Below are positions 18,951 to 27,839 of a stretch of 64,000 nucleotides of DNA, piece by piece (the stretch's first letter is position 1; every line of letters begins with the position of its first letter). The stretch is from Agrobacterium tumefaciens str. B6. Its GTDB lineage: Bacteria; Pseudomonadota; Alphaproteobacteria; Rhizobiales; Rhizobiaceae. The notes below the pieces were generated by a model, which made no database searches, was not told the DNA's origin, and worked only from the letters and a program-made list of their open reading frames with translations. The stretch spans positions 23,342-87,341 of the forward strand of contig NZ_LMVK01000014.1 of NCBI RefSeq assembly GCF_001541315.1. Reading direction: 5' to 3'. Made by a program: the position numbers and the translations under genes.

Positions 18951-19112
18951 ATGATCACACGTATTCTTTCGACCGTTTTCGTGGCTTTGCTGACTGTCGT
19001 CACCCTCAGCTCCTGCGGCAATACCATTCGCGGCATGGGCCGGGATACGGCAAACGCCGTTGACGCGACGCAGGATGCCGGCCGCAACGTGGACCGCGCA
19101 GCGCGTCGTTAA
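18951..19112 (+). CDS. Entericidin A/B family small lipoprotein
   Basis: A 53-residue protein, MITRILSTVFVALLTVV then a lipobox with LSSCGN (lipidated Cys at residue 22). The entericidin core follows: NTIRGMGRDTANAVDATQDA. Entericidins are small outer-membrane lipoproteins, in E. coli linked to stationary-phase lysis; their role in rhizobia is not established. An AGGGGAG ribosome binding site precedes the ATG and a strong terminator follows. Confidence 0.9.
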   Translation: MITRILSTVFVALLTVVTLSSCGNTIRGMGRDTANAVDATQDAGRNVDRAARR

Positions 19113-19130
19113 TCAAGGCTCCCCTCCCGC

Positions 19131-19170
19131 AAAGGCGTTACCCGAAAACCCGGGTGACGCCTTTTCTTTG
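19131..19170 (+). terminator. Terminator after entericidin gene
   Basis: AAAGGCGTTACCC and GGGTGACGCCTTTT form a long stem with a terminal T-rich tract, 20 bases after the stop. Confidence 0.88.
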
Positions 19171-19219
19171 ACCGAATTTCCCTGCGAATGTTCGCCTGAC
19201 GAGAATCAAAGGGGCGGGC

Positions 19220-19984
19220 ATGATTGCATCGATGAAGAAACTGGCAAAGGCGCTGCTGCCGTTGTTGTTGCCATTCTCCGCGCAGGCCGGTGGGCAGCCG
19301 GATTTCTGCAAGGCCATCGACCATGCGGGCGGGCGCTACACCGTCTGCAGTTTCGATCCGGCAAGGAACGCCATCCGCATTTATGACCGCGACCATGTCT
19401 CCGGGCAGGGATACCGCAGTTTCGCCGACCTGTCGTCGGCCTTGTGGCGGCAGCACATGTTCAGCATCTTCGCCATGAATGGCGGCATGTATCATTCCGA
19501 CTATTCGCCCGTCGGCCTCTACATTGAAAATGGGGTGGAGCGTTCGCCGCTCAGCACCCGGGGCGGCTGGGGCAATTTTCACCTTTTGCCGAACGGCGTA
19601 TTTTATCTGAAGGGTGCAAAGGCTGGCGTGCTGGAAACCGCAGCCTATCTGGCGGCGGATCCGAAAGCCGATTTCGCCACCCAGTCCGGGCCGATGCTGG
19701 TAATCGACGGCAAGCTGCATCCGCGCTTCCTGCCCGATAGCGACAGCCTGAAGCGACGCAACGGCGTCGGCGTCTCCCGCGACGGCATGGTGCATTTCGC
19801 CATTTCGGAAAATACCGTGCGCTTTTATGATTTCGCCACGCTGTTCAGGGACGTGCTGGATGCGCCGAATGCGCTCTATCTCGACGGCACCATATCTAGC
19901 GTCGATATTCCCGCGATGAAAAGGCGGGACTCGCTGTTTCCCATGGGGCCGATCATCGCCGTTGTCGATCGGGTGCCGGATTAG
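19220..19984 (+). CDS. Phosphodiester glycosidase (DUF2233/NAGPA) family exported protein
   Basis: A 254-residue protein with an N-terminal signal peptide ending near SAQAGG. The DUF2233 signature is visible: FAMNGGMYHSDYSPVGLYIENG, then GPMLVIDGKLHPRF, NGVGVSRDG, and ALYLDGTISSVDIP. Homologous domains include the mammalian 'uncovering enzyme' that removes GlcNAc from phosphodiesters, which suggests a glycosidase working in the periplasm on an unknown substrate. It is a single gene on its strand. Confidence 0.85.
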   Translation: MIASMKKLAKALLPLLLPFSAQAGGQPDFCKAIDHAGGRYTVCSFDPARNAIRIYDRDHVSGQGYRSFADLSSALWRQHMFSIFAMNGGMYHSDYSPVGLYIENGVERSPLSTRGGWGNFHLLPNGVFYLKGAKAGVLETAAYLAADPKADFATQSGPMLVIDGKLHPRFLPDSDSLKRRNGVGVSRDGMVHFAISENTVRFYDFATLFRDVLDAPNALYLDGTISSVDIPAMKRRDSLFPMGPIIAVVDRVPD

Positions 19985-19993
19985 CCGGAAAGA

Positions 19994-20344
19994 TCAGATC
20001 GGCGCCTTGGGATAGGCTTTTTCGAGACCGGCCGATGCCGTCAGCCCTTTGCGGAAGGCGAGATAGGCGGGGTGCTGACTCGCTCTTGCGGTTTCCGTGA
20101 TGCGGATCTGCAACCGGGAAGGGGCATTGCCGCCAAGCCATTCGCCGGCCGTTTCCAGCTTCAGGCTGTTCAGGAAACGGGCGTTGGTCTGCTGGTCGAG
20201 ATAAAGATTGAGGCCAGCCAGCAGGTTTTCGTCCTGCAGGGCGTTTTCCATCAACAGCAGCACCCACGCTTTATCTTCGCTCGTCAGCGAAGTGAGCTTC
20301 GACGCGACCGTTTCACGGTCGGGAAAGGAGGATGCCTGCTGCAT
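19994..20344 (-). CDS. Conserved hypothetical protein
   Basis: I take the start at MQQASSFPDRETV (116 residues). The frame runs on upstream to 20584, but that extension is Lys/Arg/Cys-rich and lacks coding character. The protein is helical and acidic in its centre (LTSEDKAWVLLLMENALQDENLLAGLNLYLDQQTNARFL is interrupted only by polar turns). No signal peptide, membrane segment or known motif is present. Its stop is 9 bases from the convergent DUF2233 stop. Both function and start are uncertain. Confidence 0.6.
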   Translation of the reverse strand: MQQASSFPDRETVASKLTSLTSEDKAWVLLLMENALQDENLLAGLNLYLDQQTNARFLNSLKLETAGEWLGGNAPSRLQIRITETARASQHPAYLAFRKGLTASAGLEKAYPKAPI

Positions 20345-20722
20345 GGGGTGACTCGCATCGTTGCCGTTGCCATCGTCGATAAAGCAGCACTGGCGGCCTT
20401 TCAAGGCGCGACGCTTCAGCGGAAGAAATTCGACTGCAACGTGTTCGGTCGCGAGGGTTTTCAACAGGCGTTTGTAGGAAAGCTTTAAATAACGGTTACA
20501 CTTTAGCCTAAATTGCGGCGAAGCCCGAAACGGCGTCTTTTTGCACGCCGCGCTAACATCTTGTTTTTTCACATACCTATGCACGGGGCGAATGGCAGCC
20601 CATCGAAAACGCCTTCATTTAGCCGCTTTTTGCATTTGCGTTCGCCGCCGGATTTTAATAAATGCTTGCCTCAACGGGCCGGGTCTTGAAGATCCCCCGG
20701 AGAGTGAATAGCTGGAGTAATC
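20345..20722. other. Intergenic stretch, nothing firm
   Basis: The region between the hypothetical protein and the small membrane protein gene contains an in-frame extension of the hypothetical protein. That extension has weak coding character. I see no strong hairpin or repeat. Confidence 0.4.
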
Positions 20723-20824
20723 ATGGAAGAAACCGCTCAGAAATCCTGCTGGGGCGTCACCTTGCGCGCACTTGCAGGCTTTGCCGCTTTTCTCGCATTG
20801 ACGTACATTTTTGGCAGCCCATAA
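20723..20824 (+). CDS. 33-residue single-span membrane microprotein
   Basis: The frame encodes MEETAQKSCWGVTLRALAGF, then AAFLALTYIFGSP: a short polar head and one hydrophobic helix of about 20 residues. TGGAG lies 9 bases upstream of the ATG and a strong terminator follows 27 bases after the stop, so this is a complete transcription unit. Function unknown. Confidence 0.6.
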   Translation: MEETAQKSCWGVTLRALAGFAAFLALTYIFGSP

Positions 20825-20850
20825 GCATCTCTCCTGAATGACGGGTTTTG

Positions 20851-20889
20851 AAACGGCGCGGTTTTCCTCTGGAAACCGTGCTGTTTTCG
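20851..20889 (+). terminator. Terminator after 33-residue microprotein gene
   Basis: GCGCGGTTTTCC and GGAAACCGTGC pair around a TCT loop, followed by TGTTTTCGTTT. Confidence 0.82.
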
Positions 20890-21002
20890 TTTCTGGGACG
20901 CTCATGTCGCAGCTGCGCAAACCGCTGACGCTCTTTTGTGGCGATCCGTTTCGGCTTTGGATATGATGATGCAGGAATCCATTCTTATTCAGGGCGAACT
21001 TC

Positions 21003-22406
21003 ATGTTTCTTTCGGTCTTTGACGTCTTCAAGATCGGTATCGGTCCTTCGAGCTCCCACACGATGGGGCCGATGACGGCTGCAAACCGCTTCCTGGCGCT
21101 GATCCTCAGCGATGAGTGGCCGCGACCGGCGGGTGCAGCCGTTGCGCAGCTGAAGGTCAGCCTGCATGGCTCTCTCGCCTTTACCGGCATTGGCCACGGC
21201 ACAGGGCGTGCCGTCATTCTGGGCCTCACCGGCGAGCGGCCGGACCTTGTCGACCCCGATGCGATGGACGCCATTATCGATGCGGTGGAGAAGGCCGGAA
21301 CGGTAACGCCGCCCGGCCATCCGTCCTATGAGTTTCGGCCCGCAGAAGATCTGATCTTCGACAAGAAGAACCCGCTGCCCGGCCATGCCAACGGCATGAT
21401 CTTCTCCGCCTTCGACAATCAGGGCAGGCTGCTCATCAAGCGCATCTATTATTCCGTCGGCGGCGGTTTCGTCGTGACCGATACGGAACTGGAGGCGATC
21501 AAGCAGCGCGGCAAGACCATCGATAATGGTCCGCGCGTGCCTTATCCCTTCGGGACGGCGCGGGAAATGCTTGAGATGGCGGCCCGTTCCGGCCGCACCA
21601 TCGCCCAGATGAAGCGCGCCAATGAGGAGACGGTGGTCTCCCGCGAGGAACTGAACGAGCGCCTCGACCAGATCTGGGAAGCCATGAACGGCTGCATTGA
21701 GCGCGGTCTGAAAGTGGACGGCATCATGCCTGGTGGCCTGAAGGTGCGCCGCCGCGCCCGCTCCATTTACGAGAAGCTGAATGCGGAATGGCGCAGCAAC
21801 CGGCTGAACCCTGTGATGGCCAATGACTGGCTGAGCGTTTACGCCATGGCCGTGAACGAGGAAAACGCCGCCGGCGGCCGCGTGGTGACCGCGCCGACCA
21901 ATGGTGCGGCAGGTGTCGTTCCGGCGACCGTCAGATATTTCCGGCATTTCCACGAGGATGCGAGCGTCGACGACGTGCGCGACTTTTTGCTGACGGCGGC
22001 TGCCATCGGCGGCATCATCAAGCACAATGCCTCGATTTCAGGCGCGGAAGTGGGCTGTCAGGGCGAGGTGGGTTCGGCTTCCGCCATGGCGGCGGCGGGT
22101 CTCGCCGCGGTCATGGGTGGATCGCCGGAACAGGTGGAAAATGCCGCGGAGATCGCGCTCGAGCATCATCTCGGCATGACCTGCGATCCGATTGCCGGGC
22201 TTGTGCAGGTGCCGTGCATCGAACGTAATGCCATGGGCGCAGTGAAAGCGGTGACAGCGGCCTCGCTGGCGCTGAAGGGCGACGGCCAGCATTTCGTGCC
22301 GCTCGACGCCTGTATCGAGACGATGCGCCAGACCGGCAATGACATGAGTGAGAAATACAAGGAAACCTCCACCGGCGGCCTTGCCGTGAACGTTGTGGAG
22401 TGCTGA
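21003..22406 (+). CDS. sdaA: L-serine ammonia-lyase, iron-sulfur type, single chain
   Basis: A 467-residue enzyme that deaminates L-serine to pyruvate. The beta domain opens with [18 protein letters not shown]. The alpha domain contains the [14 protein letters not shown] segment ([13 protein letters not shown]) and conserved cysteines [17 protein letters not shown] and VPCIERNA, which are the expected ligands of the 4Fe-4S cluster. The fused alpha/beta length is that of proteobacterial SdaA. It sits between a terminator and the DUF1489 gene, which follows after 65 bases on the same strand. Confidence 0.96.
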   Translation: MFLSVFDVFKIGIGPSSSHTMGPMTAANRFLALILSDEWPRPAGAAVAQLKVSLHGSLAFTGIGHGTGRAVILGLTGERPDLVDPDAMDAIIDAVEKAGTVTPPGHPSYEFRPAEDLIFDKKNPLPGHANGMIFSAFDNQGRLLIKRIYYSVGGGFVVTDTELEAIKQRGKTIDNGPRVPYPFGTAREMLEMAARSGRTIAQMKRANEETVVSREELNERLDQIWEAMNGCIERGLKVDGIMPGGLKVRRRARSIYEKLNAEWRSNRLNPVMANDWLSVYAMAVNEENAAGGRVVTAPTNGAAGVVPATVRYFRHFHEDASVDDVRDFLLTAAAIGGIIKHNASISGAEVGCQGEVGSASAMAAAGLAAVMGGSPEQVENAAEIALEHHLGMTCDPIAGLVQVPCIERNAMGAVKAVTAASLALKGDGQHFVPLDACIETMRQTGNDMSEKYKETSTGGLAVNVVEC

Positions 22407-22471
22407 ACGGGCAGGGCGTCCGGCATGGTTGCCATGCTTGACGCCCGCTGCAAAAAGGCATTGATAGAACC

Positions 22472-22906
22472 ATGCCTTTACATCTCATCAAACTTTGCGT
22501 CGGCGCGGATTCAATCCAGGACTTGAGAGACTGGGTCGCGCATCGCGCGCTGACCGCAATTGCCGCAGGCCTTGAGCCGCACAGCGTTCACACCACCCGG
22601 ATGATCCCGAAACGGGTCGAGGAATTGCTCGAGGGCGGTTCGCTCTACTGGGTTATCAAGGGACAGGTACAGGCGCGGCAGAAACTTCTCGATATCCGCT
22701 CCTTCAAGGGCGAAGACGGTATTTCCCGCTGTGACCTCATTCTCGGCCCCGAAGTCATCGAAACCTCACCTGCGCCAAAGCGCCCGTTTCAGGGCTGGCG
22801 TTACCTGAAGGACGATGAAGCTCCACGCGATCTCGGCGGCGGTGCAGGCGGCGAGGACATGCCTTCCGATCTCAGGCGTGAACTGGCCGAGCTTGGTCTG
22901 CTCTGA
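22472..22906 (+). CDS. DUF1489 family protein
   Basis: A 144-residue cytoplasmic protein with the alphaproteobacterial DUF1489 pattern: LIKLCVGADSIQDL, HTTRMIPKRVEELL, GSLYWVIKGQVQARQ, CDLIL and PFQGWRYL. The function of the family is unknown. It may share a transcript with sdaA and ends at a strong bidirectional terminator. Confidence 0.9.
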   Translation: MPLHLIKLCVGADSIQDLRDWVAHRALTAIAAGLEPHSVHTTRMIPKRVEELLEGGSLYWVIKGQVQARQKLLDIRSFKGEDGISRCDLILGPEVIETSPAPKRPFQGWRYLKDDEAPRDLGGGAGGEDMPSDLRRELAELGLL

Positions 22907-22926
22907 CGCCTGACGGATGAAAATGA

Positions 22927-22962
22927 AAAAAGCCGGCCCCTTTTAGGGAGCCGGCTTTTTTC
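22927..22962. terminator. Bidirectional terminator
   Basis: AAAAAAGCCGGC and GCCGGCTTTTTT form a symmetrical hairpin serving the convergent DUF1489 and BTLCP genes. Confidence 0.9.
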
Positions 22963-22990
22963 GTTTGGGGAGACGGGTTGTTTTCTGGCT

Positions 22991-23599
22991 TCAGTTGATG
23001 CCGCCGACCGCGGTGGTGGCGCGACCATCCTGAATTTTGACCCAGCGGCCGGGGTTGGCGGTGTCCTGACGCTTCAGGTAGGTATATTCGGTTTCCGACC
23101 AGTTCATGACCTTGTTGCGCATGTTGTCGAGAACGAAATCGCCACGATCGGTGCGGACGGTCAGAACGGCATGGCCTTCGCCATTCGGCTGCAGAACGAC
23201 CGTGATCAAGAGGTTGGAGGCGGAGAAGCCCTTGTTCATCAGCATCTTGCGCTTCAGAAGCACGAAGTCTTCGCAATCGCCCACCGTGGTGGGATAGGCC
23301 CAGCGCTCTTCGACGCCATAGATTTCCATGTCGGTCATCGGCGTGATGGTGGTGTTGACGGTGTAGTTGACGTCGAGCATCGTCTTCCAGCGCTCTTCGG
23401 TCAGTTTCATCGGGCCGTTATCCAGCGATGTCGGCTGGCATTCGCTCTGATAGGTCTGGCAGAATTCATAGTGGCCGATCGGCGGATTGGCCTTGCCGAT
23501 GACGCGCATGACGGCGGCCGGCGACGCGCTTGCCTGATGCGCGAAGGCGCTGACGATGAATGCGATCAGAGTGAAAACGAAACGGTTGTTCTTGTTCAT
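22991..23599 (-). CDS. Bacterial transglutaminase-like cysteine peptidase (BTLCP)
   Basis: A 202-residue exported protein. The signal peptide runs to about HQASASP. The transglutaminase-like catalytic triad is visible: Cys in TTVGDCEDFVLLKR, His in GEGHAVLTV and Asp in DFVLDNM. BTLCP proteins are related to LapG, the periplasmic protease that releases biofilm adhesins under cyclic-di-GMP control. No LapD or adhesin gene is adjacent, but a PilZ gene lies next upstream, so a cyclic-di-GMP link is possible. Confidence 0.9.
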   Translation of the reverse strand: MNKNNRFVFTLIAFIVSAFAHQASASPAAVMRVIGKANPPIGHYEFCQTYQSECQPTSLDNGPMKLTEERWKTMLDVNYTVNTTITPMTDMEIYGVEERWAYPTTVGDCEDFVLLKRKMLMNKGFSASNLLITVVLQPNGEGHAVLTVRTDRGDFVLDNMRNKVMNWSETEYTYLKRQDTANPGRWVKIQDGRATTAVGGIN

Positions 23600-24363
23600 T
23601 GCTTGTCTCCCCGTGTTGAGGAAACATTCGCAGGTATATTTTGACCCGGCGGAAATTTGCGAAGCGCAATTTGAGCTTAAATTTCAGCAAATTAGCTGTT
23701 GTTTTGAACTGTATTCGAATTAGTTTTTATGCGTGTTTGAAGCAAATTTTATTACAATTTTACGCATCCCACCCTTAGGCTTTTGGTAGCCATGTAGGCC
23801 CCTGTATTGAAAGCAATTTTCGGCACGGGGATATTTCCGGAGCGCTGTACAGCCAGTTAGCGAACGGTACCGAAGGCGTGGATTTCTCGTTTTGGGATGG
23901 CTGTTTCAGGCTGGGACAGGCCGGAAAAAGCGGCAAAAAAACTTCAAAAAACTGCATTTTTTCTGGAAAAAGTTTTGCGGGTCGATTTTCGTGCCGTGGA
24001 TGATCTGATCAAGGGCGCGACATGTTCCGCCGCGTTTATCCTTTTTGCCGAATATGGTGGACCGATCTGCCGCACAGCTGTCCCTGGTAGTTACGTTTTC
24101 CGTCCGGCACGCTGAGCATGCGCAGGATGTCGTGCGCGGTCGGGGCATGAAAATGGAAAAGTTCGGCAGCGAGAAAGCAGAGAATGGAGCGCCGGAAGCT
24201 ATCAGCGGCTCGTGAACCCGATACAGCCGCGAAGGACAAAGCATAGACTGCCAAACCGTGGTCCGGGAATCTTCTCAATCATGCGACTAGGGCGAGCGCA
24301 AAGCACGTCAAATGCCGCACTTATTCGTACGGGCGCAGAACCTGCCGCGTTTGGTGGAGCGTC
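23600..24363. other. 764-base intergenic region without a recognisable gene
   Basis: The segment 23640-23770 is A+T-rich and probably holds the BTLCP promoter. The rest (23790-24363) has ordinary composition. Open frames exist on both strands, but none has a family resemblance or a good ribosome binding site. The length is unusual for this compact region. Confidence 0.5.
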
Positions 24364-24981
24364 CTAGAGAAATTCAATCAGTGCGTCGGGCGACTGGACG
24401 CGGTCGAATTCGACGGCGACGCCTTCCATGAAATGGCGCACGATCTTGCCGCTCATGTTTTTGCCGAGCTGGACCCGGCTTCCGAGCGGCGGCCGGTTTT
24501 CGATCTCGATTGCCGCACCCGACAGGGAAAGGTCAATCAGTCGGCAGGCGACAAGCACGCCGTCTTCCAGAACAAGCTGGGCTCTCGCGTTGCGCGGCGT
24601 CAGGCGGTCGTGGCGGCGGTCTTCCGGCAGGCCGAGCAATTGACGCTTGGCGATCCATGCCAGCTGGGCGGCAAGTTTTTCCCGCTTGCGCTCCGGCGCG
24701 TTGATGGCGATGAGAAAGCCCGACGCGGTGAGCGATGTCACCGTGCCTTCGATCCGGCCGATATGCTGGAGATAAGCGATGACGCGGTCTCCGTGGCGGG
24801 CAATACCCGAGCAGGTGAACTGCGCTCTTTCGGCGGTCATCTCGGTCGCGGTGCAATCATATTCTTCATGGTCGGGCAACATCAGGCGGCCGGTGAAGGA
24901 CACGCGGACGGCGTCGTCAAGATGAGCTTCCTCAACCGGACGCAGGATTTGGGCGGTGTTGACCGAACGGGACGAAAACAT
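24364..24981 (-). CDS. PilZ domain protein
   Basis: A 205-residue protein with two PilZ-like halves. The second begins with RRHDRLTPRNARAQL, close to the RxxxR cyclic-di-GMP-binding motif, and continues with LIDLSLSGAAIE, the D/NxSxxG motif. The first half (about 20-95) has the same barrel pattern (CTATEMTAERAQF, GRIEGTVTS) but lacks clear binding motifs. It is probably a cytoplasmic cyclic-di-GMP effector. A PAS-domain gene lies upstream on the same strand. Confidence 0.88.
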   Translation of the reverse strand: MFSSRSVNTAQILRPVEEAHLDDAVRVSFTGRLMLPDHEEYDCTATEMTAERAQFTCSGIARHGDRVIAYLQHIGRIEGTVTSLTASGFLIAINAPERKREKLAAQLAWIAKRQLLGLPEDRRHDRLTPRNARAQLVLEDGVLVACRLIDLSLSGAAIEIENRPPLGSRVQLGKNMSGKIVRHFMEGVAVEFDRVQSPDALIEFL

Positions 24982-25165
24982 GAGCAGCGCAATTGTAATG
25001 AATGATGATGGTAAGTTTCTACCTTGCGCGAGTTAACAGACTGTATTGTTTAATCTCTACAATTTTTCTGATCGGCAATATCGTTACAGTTCTGACCTAT
25101 TTTTTTGAGGTTTCGACGCCGCCGCACCTTTTCCAGACGGGTTTGGGAGCGGTGAAACAGGTCGG

Positions 25166-25747
25166 TCAGCAGCTTTCGGCGCGCTGCGTATCCATCGGAT
25201 ATTCTACGGGCGCGATGTCCAGGCGCAGCAGGCGGCTGCTTTTCATTGACAGATGCTGGATGGGCGCGGCGAATTCGTGTCGCGGCCGCTCCGCAAGCAG
25301 GGCCCCGAGCAACCTTGGAGCGGCGTCCGGATCCGTGCGCAGCGGCAGGAGCAGCATTTCATATGCCAGCGGTGCGGCGCCATGGCTGTCCTCCGCCTCG
25401 AGATCGAAGACCACGGGCAACTGATGATGAAGGATGCCGCGGGCAACGCGGCAGGGGAAGGTGGCATTTGCCTGATGCCACAGTTCCGAAAACGGGCGAT
25501 CCCGCAGCTCGCGGCCGAAGAGGTCGCAGAGACGTGTGCCGGCAAGGCGGAAGAACGGGGTGTTCTCTCCCTTGTCGGTGAGGATGAAAAGATCGCCGAG
25601 GTGATGTTTCAGCTTTGCGGGATCGATGTCCTCGCGTCGAGGGGCCGATCGCTTGCCGCGCAATTCATCCCAATAGGCATATATGTCCAGTCCGGCCATG
25701 CTCTTCATAGCATCTCTCCATGTTCGTTTTTGGGACATCATGTCCAT
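25166..25747 (-). CDS. PAS domain-containing protein (PAS_5 family)
   Basis: About 193 residues from MDMMSQKRTW; a longer in-frame extension to 25858 enters the promoter region. The rhizobial PAS_5 pattern is visible: YAYWDELRGKRSAPRREDIDP, LGDLFIL, FFRLAGTRLCDLFGREL, and a later LLLPL with a polar turn. There is no output domain, so it may work as a stand-alone sensor. It is transcribed in the same direction as the PilZ gene but 180 bases upstream of it. Confidence 0.85.
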   Translation of the reverse strand: MDMMSQKRTWRDAMKSMAGLDIYAYWDELRGKRSAPRREDIDPAKLKHHLGDLFILTDKGENTPFFRLAGTRLCDLFGRELRDRPFSELWHQANATFPCRVARGILHHQLPVVFDLEAEDSHGAAPLAYEMLLLPLRTDPDAAPRLLGALLAERPRHEFAAPIQHLSMKSSRLLRLDIAPVEYPMDTQRAESC

Positions 25748-26062
25748 CCGAACGTCTGTATTCTGAGGTGTAGCGATTTTCGTGCCAACTGGATTTGTTA
25801 AGGTTAACAAAGGGTTGATGTTGAATGGCGGCAATGGCCGTGGCATCGGTGCGGCCATGTCGGGGAAAGCTCCGTCAGCACAATTCGATGGCGCCGCCCG
25901 TTATTTTACGGCGGGCCCGCAAGCCGGACCGTCCCTGGCCCGGCGTCTTGACCGATTGCGGTTTGGGCGTCGCGCGCTTCAAAGGCGGGACGGCTTTTTT
26001 TTCGTTCGGGCTTCCTATATTGCTCGGGGAACGCAAAATTCGACCAAGACAGGGATGGGATC
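25748..26062. other. Divergent intergenic region PAS / rhomboid
   Basis: The 315-base gap between divergent genes must hold both promoters. It has short open frames without recognisable content. A GGGACGGCTTTTTTTT tract near 25985-26002 is notable, but no strong stem precedes it. Confidence 0.4.
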
Positions 26063-26800
26063 ATGTCCTACGGGGACGGCGAACAGCCGCCGGTTTCGGA
26101 AACACCGGAGCCGAAAGACGATACGAGTAATCCCGTCTTCAATCTGCCATCGCTGCTGGTCGGCATACTGGCCGCGCTGATCATCGCTTATGTGGTTCCC
26201 GCCTATCTTCTGTCGGAGGAAGGCAATGGCTGGTTCATCTTCACCTTTGGCTTCATTCCGCTGCGTTATGCGGTGCCTTTTTCGCAGCAGGGGCTGGAAT
26301 GGCTCTGGACACCGGTGACCTATTCTTTCCTGCATGGCGGTATCGAGCACATTCTCTTTAATGGCCTGTGGCTGATGGCCTTCGGCGCGCCGGTTCTGCG
26401 CCGGATCGGAACAGTGCGCTTCGTGCTGTTATGGTGCATTTCCGCCGCTGTTTCGGCCTTTGGTCATGCCGCGTTGAACTGGGGTGATGTGACGGTACTG
26501 ATCGGCGCATCCGGCGTCGTTTCGGCGCTGATGGGGGCGGCCTGCCGCTTCGCTTTCCCTGCGCGTGGCGGATATAGCGCCTCCTTCGGCCATCTGATGC
26601 CGAGGCAGAGCATTCTTGCGGCGCTTTCCAACCGCACGGTGCTGATCTTCACGCTGATGTGGCTGTTCGGCAATGTGCTGATTGCGGTGGGCGTGCCGCT
26701 GTTCGGCGATGTCGGCGGTCAAATCGCCTGGGATGCCCATGTTTTCGGCTTTCTGCTAGGCTTTATGTTCTTCGGCCTTTTCGATCGACGATTGGTCTGA
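26063..26800 (+). CDS. Rhomboid family intramembrane serine protease
   Basis: A 245-residue membrane protein with six or more hydrophobic helices. The catalytic Ser lies in IGASGVVSALMG (the GxSG motif) and the catalytic His in AWDAHVFGFLLGF. The family signature SFLHGGIEHILFNGLWL is in helix 2. The cytoplasmic N-terminus is Pro/Glu-rich. Rhomboids cut single-span membrane proteins; the substrate here is unknown. It stands as a single gene before the CBS-domain gene, which is in the same direction. Confidence 0.95.
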   Translation: MSYGDGEQPPVSETPEPKDDTSNPVFNLPSLLVGILAALIIAYVVPAYLLSEEGNGWFIFTFGFIPLRYAVPFSQQGLEWLWTPVTYSFLHGGIEHILFNGLWLMAFGAPVLRRIGTVRFVLLWCISAAVSAFGHAALNWGDVTVLIGASGVVSALMGAACRFAFPARGGYSASFGHLMPRQSILAALSNRTVLIFTLMWLFGNVLIAVGVPLFGDVGGQIAWDAHVFGFLLGFMFFGLFDRRLV

Positions 26801-26954
26801 GCCGATCACGCTCCTTGTCGGCCATGGCGCAAATTTGCTTTCGCAAGTCCCATGCGGGATTGCATTCATGCGGGCCTCAGCGCACCATATCTCATGATTT
26901 GCAACCGCCGGGGGAGACTGCGGCACTGCGGATCGCTGAAAAGAGGAGGAAGGC

Positions 26955-27389
26955 ATGCCAACATTCGTAAAGGATCTTCTCGACCGCAAGGGCCGGGACG
27001 TCGTGACTGTCGGTCCGGAGGTCAGCATCGGTGAAGCGGCGGCAACGCTCAATGCGCATAAGATCGGTTCCGTCGTCGTGACCGACGCCGACGGTGTCGT
27101 TCTCGGCATCTTCACGGAACGCGATCTGGTGAAGATCGTGGCGGGCCAGGGTGCCGCTTCCCTCCAGCAATCCGTTTCGGTGGCCATGACCAAGAATGTC
27201 ATTCGCTGTCATCACAATTCCACCACCGATGAGCTGATGGAAATCATGACAGGCGGACGTTTCAGGCATGTTCCTGTTGAAGAGAACGGCCGCCTTGCCG
27301 GTATCATCTCCATCGGTGACGTGGTGAAGGCGCGGATTGGCGAGATCGAAGCCGAAGCGGAGCACATCAAGGCTTATATTGCCGGATGA
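26955..27389 (+). CDS. Tandem CBS-domain protein
   Basis: A 144-residue protein consisting of two CBS motifs (about 10-65 and 75-130). Landmarks are DADGVVLGIFTERDLVKIV in the first and GRFRHVPVEENGRLAGIISIGDVVKARI in the second. Stand-alone CBS pairs bind adenosyl nucleotides and regulate partner enzymes or channels. The ATG is preceded by AAGAGGAGGAA, a strong ribosome binding site. The partner is unknown. Confidence 0.93.
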   Translation: MPTFVKDLLDRKGRDVVTVGPEVSIGEAAATLNAHKIGSVVVTDADGVVLGIFTERDLVKIVAGQGAASLQQSVSVAMTKNVIRCHHNSTTDELMEIMTGGRFRHVPVEENGRLAGIISIGDVVKARIGEIEAEAEHIKAYIAG

Positions 27390-27441
27390 TTTTGCGTCCC
27401 GGCGTCAGATGGCTGGAAAAGGTTCAATCTCGGGCCGGGAC

Positions 27442-27771
27442 TCACGCATCGCCCTTGGTAACAAGTCGCCATTGAAGAAAGTCGGCTATTTTCGCCGATA
27501 TTTCCACGTAGAAGTTTTGCGTCTCATAATCAGAGCAGACAATTTCAACCCGATTGAACTGTGAAATGAATTTGCCGCTGCTGGACCAGTTGCCATCGGC
27601 CGCTTCTTTCACGATGACGATGTCGATCCAGGGCTGACCGTCCGCCGACGTAAAGGTGACGTCGTTTGTCCGTTTGAGCTCAGGCTGTCCCTCCAGAAAC
27701 CCGATCAATCGATTCGTGTCGCACAGTATGTTTTTGTCGGTCGGGGGCAGGACTGAGATATACCAATACAT
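27442..27771 (-). CDS. Hypothetical protein
   Basis: A 109-residue soluble protein beginning MYWYISVLPPTDKNILCDTN. It is predicted to be mixed alpha/beta with an amphipathic C-terminal helix (FYVEISAKIADFLQWRLV). I do not recognise it. The compact form and isolated position are compatible with a small accessory or immunity-type protein, but nothing else supports that. GGAG lies about 15 bases upstream of the start. Confidence 0.6.
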   Translation of the reverse strand: MYWYISVLPPTDKNILCDTNRLIGFLEGQPELKRTNDVTFTSADGQPWIDIVIVKEAADGNWSSSGKFISQFNRVEIVCSDYETQNFYVEISAKIADFLQWRLVTKGDA

Positions 27772-27839
27772 GGTCTCACCATCTCCGGGCGTTTCATCTA
27801 TTCATTCTGGGCTTTGGAGACGTTTTTAAAAGTAGCGTA

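Noticed and set aside
23906..24244. 112-codon frame in the long spacer
   Set aside because: Cys/Ser/Phe-rich random composition, no start signal, no family match.
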